This document shows positions 20,504 to 36,331 of a DNA stretch of 64,000 bases, piece by piece. The translations under genes were made by a program, and so were the position numbers. The notes below the pieces were generated by a model that worked only from the letters and a program-made list of their open reading frames with translations, had not been told where the DNA came from and ran no database searches. Source of the DNA: Stutzerimonas azotifigens DSM 17556 (GTDB lineage: Bacteria; Pseudomonadota; Gammaproteobacteria; Pseudomonadales; Pseudomonadaceae); NCBI RefSeq assembly GCF_000425625.1, contig NZ_KE384410.1, positions 193,424 through 257,423 on the forward strand, given 5' to 3'. Numbering within the stretch: the stretch's first letter is position 1; the number at the start of each line of letters is the position of its first letter.

Positions 20504-20695
20504 TCTTTTTGCGCTTCCCGCTGCGTTTCTTAGTCCGAAAAATTCTTGCTCTTAAGAAATCACTTTAAGTAGCGAACCTAACTAGGCTTCGCTGCACGCG
20601 CTTGGGTGTCTCCTGCCCGTCGCCACTTTCTCCCACATCCCTCTTTTTCAGCCTAAATCACCGTCCCATAAGGCTTTTCTCCTGACCGAGTCGCC
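20504..20695. other. Spacer between rnpB and the mra promoter
   Basis: AT-richer than its surroundings. It starts with a short T-run (CTTCTTTTT) that may end rnpB. I see no gene; the mra promoter begins at 20696. Confidence 0.5.
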
Positions 20696-20725
20696 TTGAC
20701 GGTGGGGTCTGCGCGTTCCTATAGT
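20696..20725 (+). promoter_or_regulatory. Pmra promoter of the division/cell-wall cluster
   Basis: TTGACG (20696-20701) and TATAGT (20720-20725) are spaced 18 bp apart. They lie just upstream of a row of TGG boxes and about 80 bp before mraZ. Confidence 0.8.
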
Positions 20726-20733
20726 GTGCGGAA

Positions 20734-20768
20734 GTGGCATGAAGTGGTAGGAAGTGGGTTAAATGGGC
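20734..20768 (+). promoter_or_regulatory. MraZ-binding box array
   Basis: GTGG-type boxes recur about every 10 bp at 20734 (GTGGC), 20744 (GTGGT), 20754 (GTGGG) and near 20764 (TGGGC), between the promoter and mraZ. MraZ of E. coli represses its own operon through three TGGGN repeats with 5-nt spacers in the same place; the arrangement here matches. Confidence 0.8.
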
Positions 20769-20803
20769 ATGGATAGCTAGGTTTTTTCAGGGGAAGCGCA
20801 GCC

Positions 20804-21255
20804 GTGTTTCGCGGAGCTAACGCCATCAGTCTTGACGCCAAGGGGCGCCTCGCGATGCCGAGTCGGTATCGTGACGAGCTCGTTTCGCGTTGTGATGGCC
20901 AGCTCATCGTCACGATCGACGCGGTCGACCGCTGCCTCTGCATCTATCCATTGCCGGAGTGGGAACAGATCGAAACCAAGTTGCGCCAGTTGCCTTCCTT
21001 CAGCGAGGAGGCCCGGCGCCTGCAGCGCTTGCTCATCGGTAACGCGGTCGACCTCGAGCTCGACGGCAGTGGTCGTGTGCTCGTGCCGCCGCGTCTGCGC
21101 GAATACGCAGGGCTGGACAAGCGGGCCATGCTGGTCGGCCAGCTCAACAAGTTTCAACTGTGGAATGAAGACGACTGGAACGCGCTTGCCGACGCGGACC
21201 TTGCAGCCATCAAACAGCCTGGCGGTTTGCCAGACTCATTGCGTGACCTGATCCT

Positions 21256-21259
<4 letters not shown>
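20804..21259 (+). CDS. mraZ: Transcriptional regulator MraZ
   Basis: This 151-residue protein has two SpoVT/AbrB-like half-sites ([23 protein letters not shown] and [23 protein letters not shown]). It assembles into a ring and represses the mra/dcw operon through the TGG boxes upstream. The start is GTG at 20804, supported by a GGGGAAG ribosome site. It overlaps rsmH by four bases (GTGA). It is the first gene of a 16-gene run. Confidence 0.96.
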
Positions 21260-24222
<2,963 letters not shown>

Positions 24223-24223
<1 letters not shown>

Positions 24224-25692
24224 TGCCCATGCCATTGAACCAGCTCCTGCCGCAGGCCGAGAGCGCCGTGCTGATCCGCGAACTGACGCTCGACAGCCGC
24301 AAGGTGCGCCCGGGCGATCTGTTCCTGGCTGTCCCCGGCTTGCAGCAGGACGGCCGCGCGCACATCGGAGACGCCCTGGCGCGCGGCGCCGCGGCCGTGG
24401 CCTATGAAGCGGAAGGCGCCGAAGATCTGACCCGTTCCTTCCCCGACGCTGTATTGCTGCCGGTGCGTCAATTGTCCGCCCAGCTGTCCGCCATTGCCGG
24501 TCGTTTCTACGGCGAACCGAGCCGCGGGCTGCATCTGGTCGGCGTGACCGGTACCAACGGCAAGACCAGCGTGAGCCAGTTGGTGGCCCAGGCACTGGGT
24601 CAGCTGGGCGAGCGCTGCGGCATCATCGGCACGCTCGGCACCGGCTTCCACGGCGAGCTCGCACAGGGGCGGCACACGACGCCCGATGCGATCGGCGTGC
24701 AGGCCACGCTGGCGGGGCTGAAGCAGGCCGGCGCGCGCGCCGTGGCGATGGAGGTTTCCTCGCACGGGCTCGAGCAGGGGCGCGTGGCGGCACTGCAGTT
24801 CGACGTCGCGGTGTTCACCAACCTCTCGCGCGACCACCTGGACTACCACGGCACCATGCAGGCCTACGCCGAGGCCAAGGCGCAGCTGTTCGAGATGCCC
24901 GGTCTGCACTGCCGTGTGATCAACCTCGACGACACCTTCGGTCGCGAGCTGGCCGGCCGGCCGCACGAGTCGCGGCTGATCACCTACAGCCTCGAGGACA
25001 GCTCGGCCTATCTCTACTGCCCGGATGCCCGGCTGGACGACGACGGCATCCGCGCGCGCCTGGTGACGCCGCAGGGCGAGCGTGCCCTGCGCAGTTCGCT
25101 GCTCGGCCGCTTCAACCTCAGCAACGTGCTGGCGGCCATCGGTGCGCTCATCGGAATGGACTATCCGCTGGACGAGATTCTCGCCATCCTGCCGACCCTT
25201 CAGGGGCCGGCCGGCCGCATGCAGCGGCTCGGCGGCGGCGACAGGCCGCTGGTGGTCGTGGACTACGCGCACACGCCGGATGCGCTGGAAAAGGTGCTCA
25301 CCGCCCTGCGGCCGCACGCGACCGGCCAGCTGCGTTGCCTGTTCGGCTGCGGCGGCGACCGCGACCGGGGCAAGCGCCCGCTCATGGCGGCGGTAGCCGA
25401 GCGGCTGGCCGACGTGGTGGTGGTGACCGACGACAACCCGCGCGGCGAGGAGCCGGCGGACATTTTCGCGGATATCCGCAACGGTTTTGTGACAGCGGAC
25501 CGCGCCACCTTCATTCACGGCCGCAGCCAGGCGATCGCCGAGGTCATCGCGGCGAGTGCCGCGGACGACGTGGTGCTGCTGGCCGGCAAGGGGCACGAGG
25601 ATTATCAGGAGATCAAGGGCGTGAGGCATCCATTTTCCGATCTGGAGCAGGCCAGCCAGGCGCTGGCCCGTTGGGAGGCGCCTCATGCTTGA
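24223..25692 (+). CDS. murE: UDP-MurNAc-tripeptide synthetase MurE
   Basis: This 489-residue ATP-dependent ligase adds meso-diaminopimelate to UDP-MurNAc-L-Ala-D-Glu. The ATP loop is GVTGTNGKTS. The D404-N-P-R407 motif is the signature for meso-DAP rather than lysine specificity. The N-terminal uridine-binding domain contains LTLDSRKVRPGDLFLAVPG. It overlaps murF by eight bases. Confidence 0.97.
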
Positions 25693-27061
25693 CGCCCTGA
25701 CCCTGAGCGCCGCGGCCGGCCCCCTCGGCGGCCGCCTGGCCGGCGCCGATGCGCGCTTCGACTCGGTCAGCACCGACAGCCGCACGCTCGCCGCCGGGGC
25801 ACTGTTCGTGGCGCTCACCGGGCCGCGCTTCGACGGCCACGACTACCTTGCCGAGGTCGCCGCCAAGGGCGCCGCCGCCGCCCTGGTGGAACGCGAGGTG
25901 CCGGACGTCGCGCTGCCGCAGCTGGTGGTCGCCGATACCCGGGTGGCGCTCGGTCGTCTGGCCGCGTTCAATCGCGCCGCCTTCCAGGGTCCGGTCGCCG
26001 CCATCACCGGCTCCAGCGGCAAGACCAGTGTCAAGGAGCTGCTGGCCAGCATCCTGCGCGCGGCCTTCGGCGAGCAGGCCGTGCACGCCACCCGCGGCAA
26101 TCTGAACAACGATCTCGGCGTGCCGCTGACGCTGCTCGAACTGGCACCGGCGCACCGTGCGGCGGTCATCGAGCTGGGCGCCTCGCGGGTCGGCGAGATC
26201 GCCTACACCGCCGGCCTGACCCGCCCGCAGGTCAGCCTGATCAACAACGCCGGCACCGCCCACGTCGGCGAGTTCGGCGGTCCGGAGAAAATCGTCGAGG
26301 CCAAGGGCGAGATCCTCGAAGGCCTGGCCGAGGACGGCATCGCGGTGCTCAACCGCGACGATCCGGCATTCGACGTCTGGAAGACCCGCGCTGCCGGCCG
26401 TCGCGTGCTCAGCTTCGGGCTGGAAAGCCCGCTGGCGGACTTCTACGCCGGCTCCATCGCCTACGACCTGCGCGGCTGCCCGAACTTCACCCTCATGGGG
26501 CCGGCCGGCCAGGCGCGCGTCCAGCTCAACCTGCTCGGTCGCCACAACGTCGCCAACGCGCTGGCCGCCGCCGCCGCCGCGCATGCGCTGGGCGTGTCGC
26601 TGGAGCACATCGCCGCCGGGCTGCAGAGCCTGCAGCCGGTCAAGGGCCGTGCGGTCGCCGAGCTGATCGGCGGCGGCGTGCGGCTGATCGACGACAGCTA
26701 CAACGCCAACCCCGCCTCCATGTGTGCGGCGGTGGACATCCTCACCGGTTTCTCCGGGCGCCGCGTGCTCGCGCTCGGCGACATGGGCGAGCTCGCCCAG
26801 TGGGCCGAGCAGGGCCATCGCCAGGTCGGCCAGTACGCCGCCGACAAGGTCGACGCGCTCTATGCGGTCGGCCCGCTGATGGTCCATGCCGTCGCGGCGT
26901 TCGGCGAGGGCGCCCGGCATTTCGACGACCAGGCCGCACTGATCGAAGCGCTGCGCGCCGAGCAGGGGCAGGCCACCACCATTCTTGTAAAGGGCTCACG
27001 TAGCGCCGCGATGGACAAGGTCGTCGCCGCCCTGCGGACATCCGCCGGGGAGAAACATTGA
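25685..27061 (+). CDS. murF: UDP-MurNAc-pentapeptide synthetase MurF
   Basis: This 458-residue ligase adds D-Ala-D-Ala to complete the UDP-MurNAc-pentapeptide. The ATP loop is [14 protein letters not shown], followed by the [16 protein letters not shown] segment typical of MurF and [11 protein letters not shown] near the third domain. It overlaps both murE and mraY (TGATG). Confidence 0.97.
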   Translation: MLDALTLSAAAGPLGGRLAGADARFDSVSTDSRTLAAGALFVALTGPRFDGHDYLAEVAAKGAAAALVEREVPDVALPQLVVADTRVALGRLAAFNRAAFQGPVAAITGSSGKTSVKELLASILRAAFGEQAVHATRGNLNNDLGVPLTLLELAPAHRAAVIELGASRVGEIAYTAGLTRPQVSLINNAGTAHVGEFGGPEKIVEAKGEILEGLAEDGIAVLNRDDPAFDVWKTRAAGRRVLSFGLESPLADFYAGSIAYDLRGCPNFTLMGPAGQARVQLNLLGRHNVANALAAAAAAHALGVSLEHIAAGLQSLQPVKGRAVAELIGGGVRLIDDSYNANPASMCAAVDILTGFSGRRVLALGDMGELAQWAEQGHRQVGQYAADKVDALYAVGPLMVHAVAAFGEGARHFDDQAALIEALRAEQGQATTILVKGSRSAAMDKVVAALRTSAGEKH

Positions 27062-28143
27062 TGCTGCTGCTGCTCGCACAGTACCTGCAACAGTTCCACA
27101 CGGGGTTCTCGGTCTTCCAGTACCTGACCCTGCGCGGCATCCTCGGCGTGCTGACCGCCCTGGTGCTGGCGCTCTGGCTCGGCCCCTGGATGATCCGCAC
27201 CCTGCAGGTGCGCCAGATCGGCCAGGCCGTGCGCAGCGAAGGACCGCAGTCGCACCTGTCGAAGAAGGGCACGCCGACCATGGGCGGCGCGCTGATACTC
27301 TCGGCCATCGCCATCAGCACGCTGCTGTGGGCGGACCTGTCGAACCGCTACGTCTGGGTGGTGCTGGCCGTCACCCTGCTGTTCGGCGCGATCGGCTGGG
27401 TCGACGACTATCGCAAGGTGATCGAAAAGAATTCGCGCGGCCTGCCGAGCCGCTGGAAGTACTTCTGGCAGTCGGTGTTCGGCCTGGCCGCGGCGCTCTT
27501 CCTTTATATGACCGCGCAGGCGCCGATCGAGACCACCTTCATCGTGCCGCTCTTGAAGAACGTCGAGATTCCGCTCGGCTTCGGCTTCGTGGTGCTCACC
27601 TACTTCGTCATCGTCGGCTCGAGCAACGCGGTGAACCTCACCGACGGCCTCGACGGCCTGGCGATCATGCCGACGGTGATGGTCGGCGGCGCGCTGGGGA
27701 TCTTCTGCTACCTGTCCGGCAACGCGAATTTCTCCGAGTACCTGCTGATCCCCTACGTCCCGGGCGCGGGCGAGCTGATCGTGTTCAGCGGCGCGTTGAT
27801 CGGCGCCGGCCTGGGCTTCCTCTGGTTCAACACCTACCCGGCGCAGGTCTTCATGGGCGACGTCGGCGCGCTGGCGCTGGGCGCGGCGCTCGGCACGATG
27901 GCGGTGATCGTCCGCCAGGAAATCGTGCTGTTCATCATGGGCGGCGTGTTCGTCATGGAAACGCTCTCGGTGATGATCCAGGTGGCGTCCTTCAAGCTGA
28001 CCGGCAAGCGTGTGTTCCGCATGGCGCCGATCCACCACCATTTCGAACTCAAAGGCTGGCCCGAACCACGGGTGATCGTCCGTTTCTGGATCATCACCGT
28101 GATTCTGGTGCTGGTCGGCCTTGCAACCCTGAAGCTGAGGTAA
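27061..28143 (+). CDS. mraY: Phospho-MurNAc-pentapeptide transferase MraY
   Basis: This 360-residue polytopic enzyme transfers phospho-MurNAc-pentapeptide to undecaprenyl phosphate, giving lipid I. About ten membrane helices are visible. Conserved signatures include [20 protein letters not shown] (catalytic Asp region), [13 protein letters not shown] and the histidine motif [12 protein letters not shown]. The ATG at 27061 overlaps the murF TGA; murD follows after 6 bp. Confidence 0.98.
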   Translation: MLLLLAQYLQQFHTGFSVFQYLTLRGILGVLTALVLALWLGPWMIRTLQVRQIGQAVRSEGPQSHLSKKGTPTMGGALILSAIAISTLLWADLSNRYVWVVLAVTLLFGAIGWVDDYRKVIEKNSRGLPSRWKYFWQSVFGLAAALFLYMTAQAPIETTFIVPLLKNVEIPLGFGFVVLTYFVIVGSSNAVNLTDGLDGLAIMPTVMVGGALGIFCYLSGNANFSEYLLIPYVPGAGELIVFSGALIGAGLGFLWFNTYPAQVFMGDVGALALGAALGTMAVIVRQEIVLFIMGGVFVMETLSVMIQVASFKLTGKRVFRMAPIHHHFELKGWPEPRVIVRFWIITVILVLVGLATLKLR

Positions 28144-28149
28144 TCGAGC

Positions 28150-29493
28150 GTGCTGATCGCATCCGACCAGTTCCGCATCGTCGTCGGGCTCGGCAAGAGC
28201 GGCATGTCGCTGGTTCGCCACCTGGCGGGCCGCGGGGTGCCGTTCGCCGTGGCCGACACGCGCGAACAGCCGCCGGAGCTGGCGACGCTCAGGCGCGACT
28301 TCCCACAGGTGGAAGTGCGCTGCGGCGAGCTGGATGTCGATTTCCTCTGCCGCGCCTCGGAACTGCTGATCAGCCCCGGGCTGGCGCTGAGCACCCCGGC
28401 GCTGCAGGCCGCTGCCGAGCGCGGCGTGCGCCTGTCCGGCGACATCGAGCTGTTCGCCCGCCAGGCGCGCGCGCCCATCGTCGCCATCACCGGCTCGAAC
28501 GCCAAGAGCACCGTGACCACCCTGGTCGGCGAAATGGCCCGCGCGGCCGGGCGCCGCGTCGCCGTCGGCGGCAACCTGGGCACCCCGGCACTCGACCTGC
28601 TGGCCGACGATGTCGAGCTGTACGTGCTGGAGCTGTCGAGCTTCCAGCTGGAGACCACCGAGCGGCTCGACGCCGAAGTGGCCACCTGCCTCAACGTCAG
28701 CGAAGACCACATGGATCGCTACAGCGGCCTGCCGGCCTATCACCAGGCCAAGCACCGGATCTTCCGCGGGGCTCGCCAGGTGGTGATCAACCGTGACGAT
28801 CGGCTGAGCCGCCCGCTGATCGGCGAGGACGTCCCGGTCTGGTCCTTCGGCCTGGGCAAGCCCGACTTCCGCGGCTTCGGGCTGATCGAAGAGGGGGGCG
28901 AGAAGCACCTGGCCTTCCAGTTCGATACCCTGATGCCGGCGCGCGAATTGCGCATCCGCGGCGCGCACAACCAGAGCAACGCGCTCGCGGCGCTGGCGCT
29001 GGGCCATGCGGTGGGGCTGCCGTTCGAGCCGATGCTCGACACACTGCGCCGCTTCGCCGGCCTGCCGCACCGCTGCCAGTGGGTCGGCGAGCGCGCCGGA
29101 GTCAGCTACTACGACGATTCCAAGGCCACCAACGTCGGTGCCGCACTGGCCGCCATCGAGGGGCTCGGAGAGGACATCGCCGGCCAGCTGGTGCTCATCG
29201 CCGGCGGCGACGGCAAGGGGGCGGACTTCGCGCCGTTGCGTCCGGCCATCGCCCGTCACTGCCGCGCGGTGGTGCTGCTCGGCCGCGATGCCGGGCGTCT
29301 GGCCGATGCCCTCGAAGGCGCCACCCGCCTCGAGCGCGTCGCTTCGCTGGACGAGGCGGTCGCCCGTGCCCACGCCCTGGCCGGGCCGGGGGACGCGGTG
29401 CTGCTGTCGCCGGCCTGCGCCAGCCTGGACATGTTCAAAAACTTCGAAGAACGCGGGCGTCTGTTCGCCGCGGCGGTGGAGGCGCTCGACTGA
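28150..29493 (+). CDS. murD: UDP-MurNAc-L-alanine:D-glutamate ligase MurD
   Basis: This 447-residue ligase adds D-glutamate to UDP-MurNAc-L-Ala. The N-terminal Rossmann segment is IVVGLGKSGMSLVRHL and the ATP loop is ITGSNAKSTVTTLVGEM. YDDSKATNVGAALAAIEGL opens the C-terminal domain. It starts with GTG at 28150 and shares one base with ftsW. Confidence 0.97.
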   Translation: MLIASDQFRIVVGLGKSGMSLVRHLAGRGVPFAVADTREQPPELATLRRDFPQVEVRCGELDVDFLCRASELLISPGLALSTPALQAAAERGVRLSGDIELFARQARAPIVAITGSNAKSTVTTLVGEMARAAGRRVAVGGNLGTPALDLLADDVELYVLELSSFQLETTERLDAEVATCLNVSEDHMDRYSGLPAYHQAKHRIFRGARQVVINRDDRLSRPLIGEDVPVWSFGLGKPDFRGFGLIEEGGEKHLAFQFDTLMPARELRIRGAHNQSNALAALALGHAVGLPFEPMLDTLRRFAGLPHRCQWVGERAGVSYYDDSKATNVGAALAAIEGLGEDIAGQLVLIAGGDGKGADFAPLRPAIARHCRAVVLLGRDAGRLADALEGATRLERVASLDEAVARAHALAGPGDAVLLSPACASLDMFKNFEERGRLFAAAVEALD

Positions 29494-30713
29494 TGCTTTC
29501 GCGCCTGCGCCAGTATCCTTCGCCGGTCTTCGGCCGCCACGGCTTCAACGTCGACTTCCCGATGCTCGCCGGCTGCCTCGCGCTGCTCGGGCTCGGCCTG
29601 GTGATGATCACTTCGGCCTCGTCGGAAGTCGCCGCGGTGAACGCCGGCAATCCGATGTACTACATGATTCGCCACCTGATCTACCTGGCGATCGGCCTGG
29701 TGGCCGGCGGCGCCGCGCTGTTCGTCCCGCTGTCGGTGTGGCAGCGCTTCGGCTGGATGCTGCTGATCGCCGCCTTCGTGCTGCTGGTGGCGGTGCTGGT
29801 GCCGGGCATCGGTCGCGAGGTCAACGGTTCGTCGCGCTGGATCGGTTTCGGCGCCTTCAACGTGCAACCGTCGGAGCTGGCCAAGCTGTTCGTGGTGGTG
29901 TACCTGGCCGGCTACCTGGTACGCCGCCAGGAAGAGGTGCGCGAGAGCTTCTGGGGCTTCCTCAAGCCGTTCTTCGTGCTGCTGCCGATGGCCGGCCTAC
30001 TGATGCTCGAGCCGGACTTCGGCGCCACCGTGGTGATGATGGGCGCGGCGGTGGCCATGCTGTTCCTCGGCGGCGTCGGCCTGATTCGTTTCAGCCTGCT
30101 GGTGGCGCTAGGCGTCGGCGCGGTCTACGTGCTGGTGCAGACCCAGGAATACCGCCTGCAGCGCCTGATCGCCTTCACCGATCCCTGGGCCGACCAGTAC
30201 GGCGCCGGCTACCAGCTGACCCAGGCGCTGATCGCCTTTGGCCGCGGCGAATGGTTTGGCGTCGGCCTCGGCAACAGTGTGCAGAAGCAGTTCTACCTGC
30301 CCGAGGCGCACACCGACTTCGTCTTCTCGGTGCTCGCCGAGGAACTGGGCATGGTCGGCGCGCTGACCACGGTCGCGCTGTTCGCCTTCGTCGGCGTGCG
30401 CGCGCTCTACATCGGCCTGCGCGCCGAACGCGCCAAGCAGTTCTTCGCCGCCTACATCGCCTGGGGCCTGGCGTTCCTGTGGATCGGCCAGTTCCTCATC
30501 AACGTCGGCGTGAACATCGGGCTGCTGCCGACCAAAGGGCTCACGTTGCCGTTCCTCAGCTACGGCGGCAGCTCTCTGGTCATCACTTGCGTCAGCGTCG
30601 CGCTGCTGCTGCGTATCGAATGGGAAAGCCGCACCACCTTCGGCAGCGAGGATGCCGAGTTCGACGAGGCGGATTTCTCCGAACCGGCCGGGGAGGTCGC
30701 CCATGGCCGCTAA
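29493..30713 (+). CDS. ftsW: Septal peptidoglycan glycosyltransferase FtsW
   Basis: This 406-residue SEDS-family polymerase has ten membrane helices and polymerises lipid II at the septum with FtsI. Family signatures include SSRWIGFGAFNVQPSELAKL and the C-terminal PTKGLTLPFLSYGGSSL. The start at 29493 overlaps murD by one base. The upstream continuation of the frame is a shadow of murD. It overlaps murG by eleven bases. Confidence 0.97.
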   Translation: MLSRLRQYPSPVFGRHGFNVDFPMLAGCLALLGLGLVMITSASSEVAAVNAGNPMYYMIRHLIYLAIGLVAGGAALFVPLSVWQRFGWMLLIAAFVLLVAVLVPGIGREVNGSSRWIGFGAFNVQPSELAKLFVVVYLAGYLVRRQEEVRESFWGFLKPFFVLLPMAGLLMLEPDFGATVVMMGAAVAMLFLGGVGLIRFSLLVALGVGAVYVLVQTQEYRLQRLIAFTDPWADQYGAGYQLTQALIAFGRGEWFGVGLGNSVQKQFYLPEAHTDFVFSVLAEELGMVGALTTVALFAFVGVRALYIGLRAERAKQFFAAYIAWGLAFLWIGQFLINVGVNIGLLPTKGLTLPFLSYGGSSLVITCVSVALLLRIEWESRTTFGSEDAEFDEADFSEPAGEVAHGR

Positions 30714-31765
30714 GGTACTGATCATGGCCGGCGGCACCGGCGGGCACGTGTTCCCGGCTCTGGCCTGCGCCCGCGAGTTCCAGGCGCGCGGCTATCAGGT
30801 GCACTGGCTGGGCACCCCGCGCGGGATCGAGAACGAACTGGTGCCAGCCGCCGGCCTGCCGCTGCACCTGATCCAGGTCAGCGGCCTGCGCGGCAAGGGC
30901 ATCGCCTCGCTGCTCAAGGCGCCGTTCCAGCTGCTCCGCTCGCTGTTCCAGGCCCGCCGGGTGGTGCGCGATGTCGCGCCGGTCTGCGTGCTCGGGCTCG
31001 GCGGCTACGTCACCGGCCCCGGCGGACTTGCGGCGAAGCTCGCCGGCGTCCCGCTGATCATCCACGAGCAGAACGCCGTGGCCGGCACCGCCAACCGCAG
31101 CCTGGTGCCGCTGGCCCAGCGCGTGTGCGAGGCCTTCCCGGACACCTTCCCGGCCAGCGCCAAGCGCCGCACCACCGGCAATCCGGTGCGCGAGGAGCTG
31201 TTCCTGGAAACGCCGCGCGACGCCCTGGCCAACCGCAAGCCGCGGCTGCTGGTGCTCGGCGGCAGCCTCGGCGCCGAGCCGCTGAACAAGCTGGTGCCGG
31301 CGGCGCTGGCGCAACTGGCGCCGGAGCTGTGCCCGGAAGTGTTCCACCAGGCCGGCAAGCAGCACGCCGAAGTGACCACCGAGCGCTATCGCGAGGCCGG
31401 CGTGGGCGCCGAGGTGGCGCCCTTCATCAAGGACATGGCGCGGGCCTACGCCTGGGCCGATCTGGTGATCTGCCGCGCCGGCGCGCTGACCGTGAGCGAG
31501 CTGGCGGCCGCGGGCCTGCCGGCCTTCCTGATTCCGTTGCCGCATGCGATCGACGATCACCAGACGCGCAACGCCCAGTACCTGGCCTCGGAGGGCGCCG
31601 CCGTCCTCCTGCCGCAAGCCAAGACCGACGCGGCCGGACTCGCCGCGCAGTTGACCGAGGTAATGATGCAGCCGGAAAAACTCAAGGCCATGGGCGCCAT
31701 CGCGCGGCGTCTGGCGCGGCCCGACGCCACCCGCCAGGTGGTGGACATCTGCCTGGAGGTGGCGC

Positions 31766-31773
<8 letters not shown>
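30703..31773 (+). CDS. murG: Lipid II synthase MurG (GlcNAc transferase)
   Basis: This 356-residue peripheral GT-B glycosyltransferase adds GlcNAc to lipid I to give lipid II. The N-terminal G-loop is [13 protein letters not shown], a second G-loop lies at [12 protein letters not shown], and the UDP-GlcNAc pocket includes [17 protein letters not shown] and [12 protein letters not shown]. The ATG at 30703 lies inside the end of ftsW. It overlaps murC by eight bases. Confidence 0.97.
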
Positions 31774-34161
<2,388 letters not shown>

Positions 34162-34163
34162 CC

Positions 34164-35024
34164 ATGGGCGCCATGCTTCGTCATCCGCAACCCGGGCTGG
34201 GGCGCCTGCCGTCACGCAAGGCGCCGCCACGTGGCGCGAGCCGTCTGGTGGCGCGCGAGCCCCTGTCCGCGCGTCTGCCGAAGCCGAGCCTGAGCGGGAT
34301 CAGGCGGCTGTCCTGGCCGCTGCTGCTGGTCGCCCTGCTGTACGGCGGCTACGAACTGGCGCTGCGCCTGCTGCCCTATGCCGACCGGCCGATCACCAAG
34401 GTCAGCGTCCAGGGCGACCTGGCCTACGTCAGCCGCGAAGCGGTGCAGCAGCACATCGCACCGTTCGTCGAGGCGAGCTTCTTCAAGGTTGATCTGAACG
34501 GCATGCGCCACGATCTGGAGCAGATGCCCTGGATCGCCCATGCGCAGGTCAGGCGCGTGTGGCCGGACCAGGTGGTGATCCGCCTGGACGAGCAGTTGCC
34601 CATCGCACGCTGGGGAGAGGAAGCGCTGCTGAACAACCAGGGCGAGGCCTTCGCGCCGAGCGAGCTTTCCAACTATGAACACCTGCCGCAACTCCATGGT
34701 CCGAAGCGGGCCCAACAGCGGGTCATGCAGCAATACCAGCTGCTCAGCCAGATGCTGCGCCCGCTGGGGTTCTCCATTACCCGCCTGGAACTGCGCGAGC
34801 GTGGCAGTTGGTTCCTGACCACCAGCGAAGGAATCGAACTGCTGCTGGGGCGCGACCATCTGGTCGAGAAGGTACGTCGCTTCGGCACGATCTACGAAAA
34901 GGCGCTCAAGGAGCAGAGCGGCAACATCGCGCGGATCGACCTGCGTTACTCCAACGGCCTGGCCGTGGCATGGCGCGAACCGATCCCGGCGGCAACCGAC
35001 CAAACGGTCGCCGTGAAGAATTGA
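34164..35024 (+). CDS. ftsQ: Cell division protein FtsQ
   Basis: This 286-residue bitopic division protein has a basic cytoplasmic N-terminus of about 50 residues and one membrane helix ([19 protein letters not shown]). A POTRA domain follows ([20 protein letters not shown]), then the beta domain that binds FtsB. It connects FtsBL to earlier divisome proteins such as FtsK. The start at 34164 is 2 bp after ddlB. Confidence 0.95.
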   Translation: MGAMLRHPQPGLGRLPSRKAPPRGASRLVAREPLSARLPKPSLSGIRRLSWPLLLVALLYGGYELALRLLPYADRPITKVSVQGDLAYVSREAVQQHIAPFVEASFFKVDLNGMRHDLEQMPWIAHAQVRRVWPDQVVIRLDEQLPIARWGEEALLNNQGEAFAPSELSNYEHLPQLHGPKRAQQRVMQQYQLLSQMLRPLGFSITRLELRERGSWFLTTSEGIELLLGRDHLVEKVRRFGTIYEKALKEQSGNIARIDLRYSNGLAVAWREPIPAATDQTVAVKN

Positions 35025-35037
35025 GGAACGAGAGAAG

Positions 35038-36285
35038 ATGGCAAGCGTGCAAAGCGGCAAGATGATCGTCGGTCTCGACATCGGCACCTCCAAGGTGGTG
35101 GCGCTGGTGGGCGAGGTCGCGGCCGATGGCCAACTGGAGATCGTCGGCATTGGAACGCACCCGTCCCGTGGCCTGAAGAAGGGCGTGGTGGTGAATATCG
35201 AATCGACCGTGCAGTCCATCCAGCGCGCCATCGAGGAGGCCCAGCTGATGGCCGGCTGCCGGATCCACTCGGCGTTCGTCGGGCTGGCCGGCAACCATAT
35301 CCGCAGCCTCAACTCCCACGGCATCGTCGCCATCCGCGACCGCGAAGTCAGCACCGCCGACCTCGAGCGCGTGCTCGACGCCGCCCAGGCCGTGGCGATC
35401 CCGTCGGACCAGCGGGTCCTGCACACGCTGCCGCAGGACTACGTGATCGACAACCAGGAAGGCGTGCGCGAGCCGCTGGGCATGTCCGGCGTGCGCCTGG
35501 AGGCCAAGGTGCACGTGGTCACCTGCGCGGTGAACGCGGCGCAGAACATCGAGAAGTGCGTGCGTCGCTGCGGCCTCGAGGTGGACGACATCATCCTCGA
35601 GCAGTTGGCCTCGGCGCACGCGGTGCTCACCGACGACGAGAAGGAGCTGGGCGTGTGCCTGGTCGACATCGGCGGCGGCACCACCGACATCTGCATCTTC
35701 ACCGAAGGGGCGATCCGCCATACCGCGGTCATCCCGATCGCCGGCGACCAGGTCACCAACGACATCGCCATGGCCCTGCGTACGCCCACCCAGTACGCCG
35801 AGGAGATCAAGATCCGCTACGCCTGCGCGCTGGCCAAGCTGGCCGGCGCCGGCGAGACCATCAAGGTGCCGAGCGTCGGCGACCGGCCGCCGCGGGAACT
35901 CTCGCGCCAGGCCCTGGCCGAAGTGGTCGAGCCGCGTTACGACGAACTCTTCACTCTGATCCAGGCCGAACTGCGTCGCAGCGGCTACGAGGATCTCATC
36001 CCGGCCGGCATCGTTCTCACCGGCGGCACCGCCAAGATGGAAGGCGCCATCGACCTCGCCGAAGAAATCTTCCACATGCCGGTGCGCCTGGGCGCGCCGC
36101 AGAACATCAAGGGGCTCACCGACGTCGTTCGCAACCCCATCTATTCGACGGGCGTGGGCCTGCTGCTGTACGGCCTGCAGAAGCAGGCCGACGGCATCTC
36201 GCTGTCCGGGCCCGGCCATTACGGCGAAGAAACCAAACCGTCTGTCCTCGACCGGCTCAAGAGCTGGGTCCAGGGCAACTTCTGA
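35038..36285 (+). CDS. ftsA: Cell division protein FtsA
   Basis: This 415-residue actin-like ATPase tethers FtsZ to the membrane. MIVGLDIGTSKVVALVGEV is the phosphate-1 loop, DIGGGTTDICIF is phosphate-2, and VLTGGTAKMEGAIDLAEEIF is the adenosine region. The C-terminal amphipathic helix PSVLDRLKSWVQGNF is the membrane-targeting sequence. It lies 13 bp after ftsQ and 46 bp before ftsZ. Confidence 0.98.
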   Translation: MASVQSGKMIVGLDIGTSKVVALVGEVAADGQLEIVGIGTHPSRGLKKGVVVNIESTVQSIQRAIEEAQLMAGCRIHSAFVGLAGNHIRSLNSHGIVAIRDREVSTADLERVLDAAQAVAIPSDQRVLHTLPQDYVIDNQEGVREPLGMSGVRLEAKVHVVTCAVNAAQNIEKCVRRCGLEVDDIILEQLASAHAVLTDDEKELGVCLVDIGGGTTDICIFTEGAIRHTAVIPIAGDQVTNDIAMALRTPTQYAEEIKIRYACALAKLAGAGETIKVPSVGDRPPRELSRQALAEVVEPRYDELFTLIQAELRRSGYEDLIPAGIVLTGGTAKMEGAIDLAEEIFHMPVRLGAPQNIKGLTDVVRNPIYSTGVGLLLYGLQKQADGISLSGPGHYGEETKPSVLDRLKSWVQGNF

Positions 36286-36331
36286 GCAGCACGCAGTAAT
36301 CCAAAACTAGAAAGTGAAAGGAGAGAGGGAA

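Noticed and set aside
20143..20568. Short open frames inside the RNase P RNA
   Set aside because: They lie within the structured rnpB gene, whose conserved segments are unmistakable.
26860..29373. Minus-strand open frame of over 800 codons opposite murF-murD
   Set aside because: The same antisense artefact. It spans three certain genes on the other strand and has no recognisable motif.
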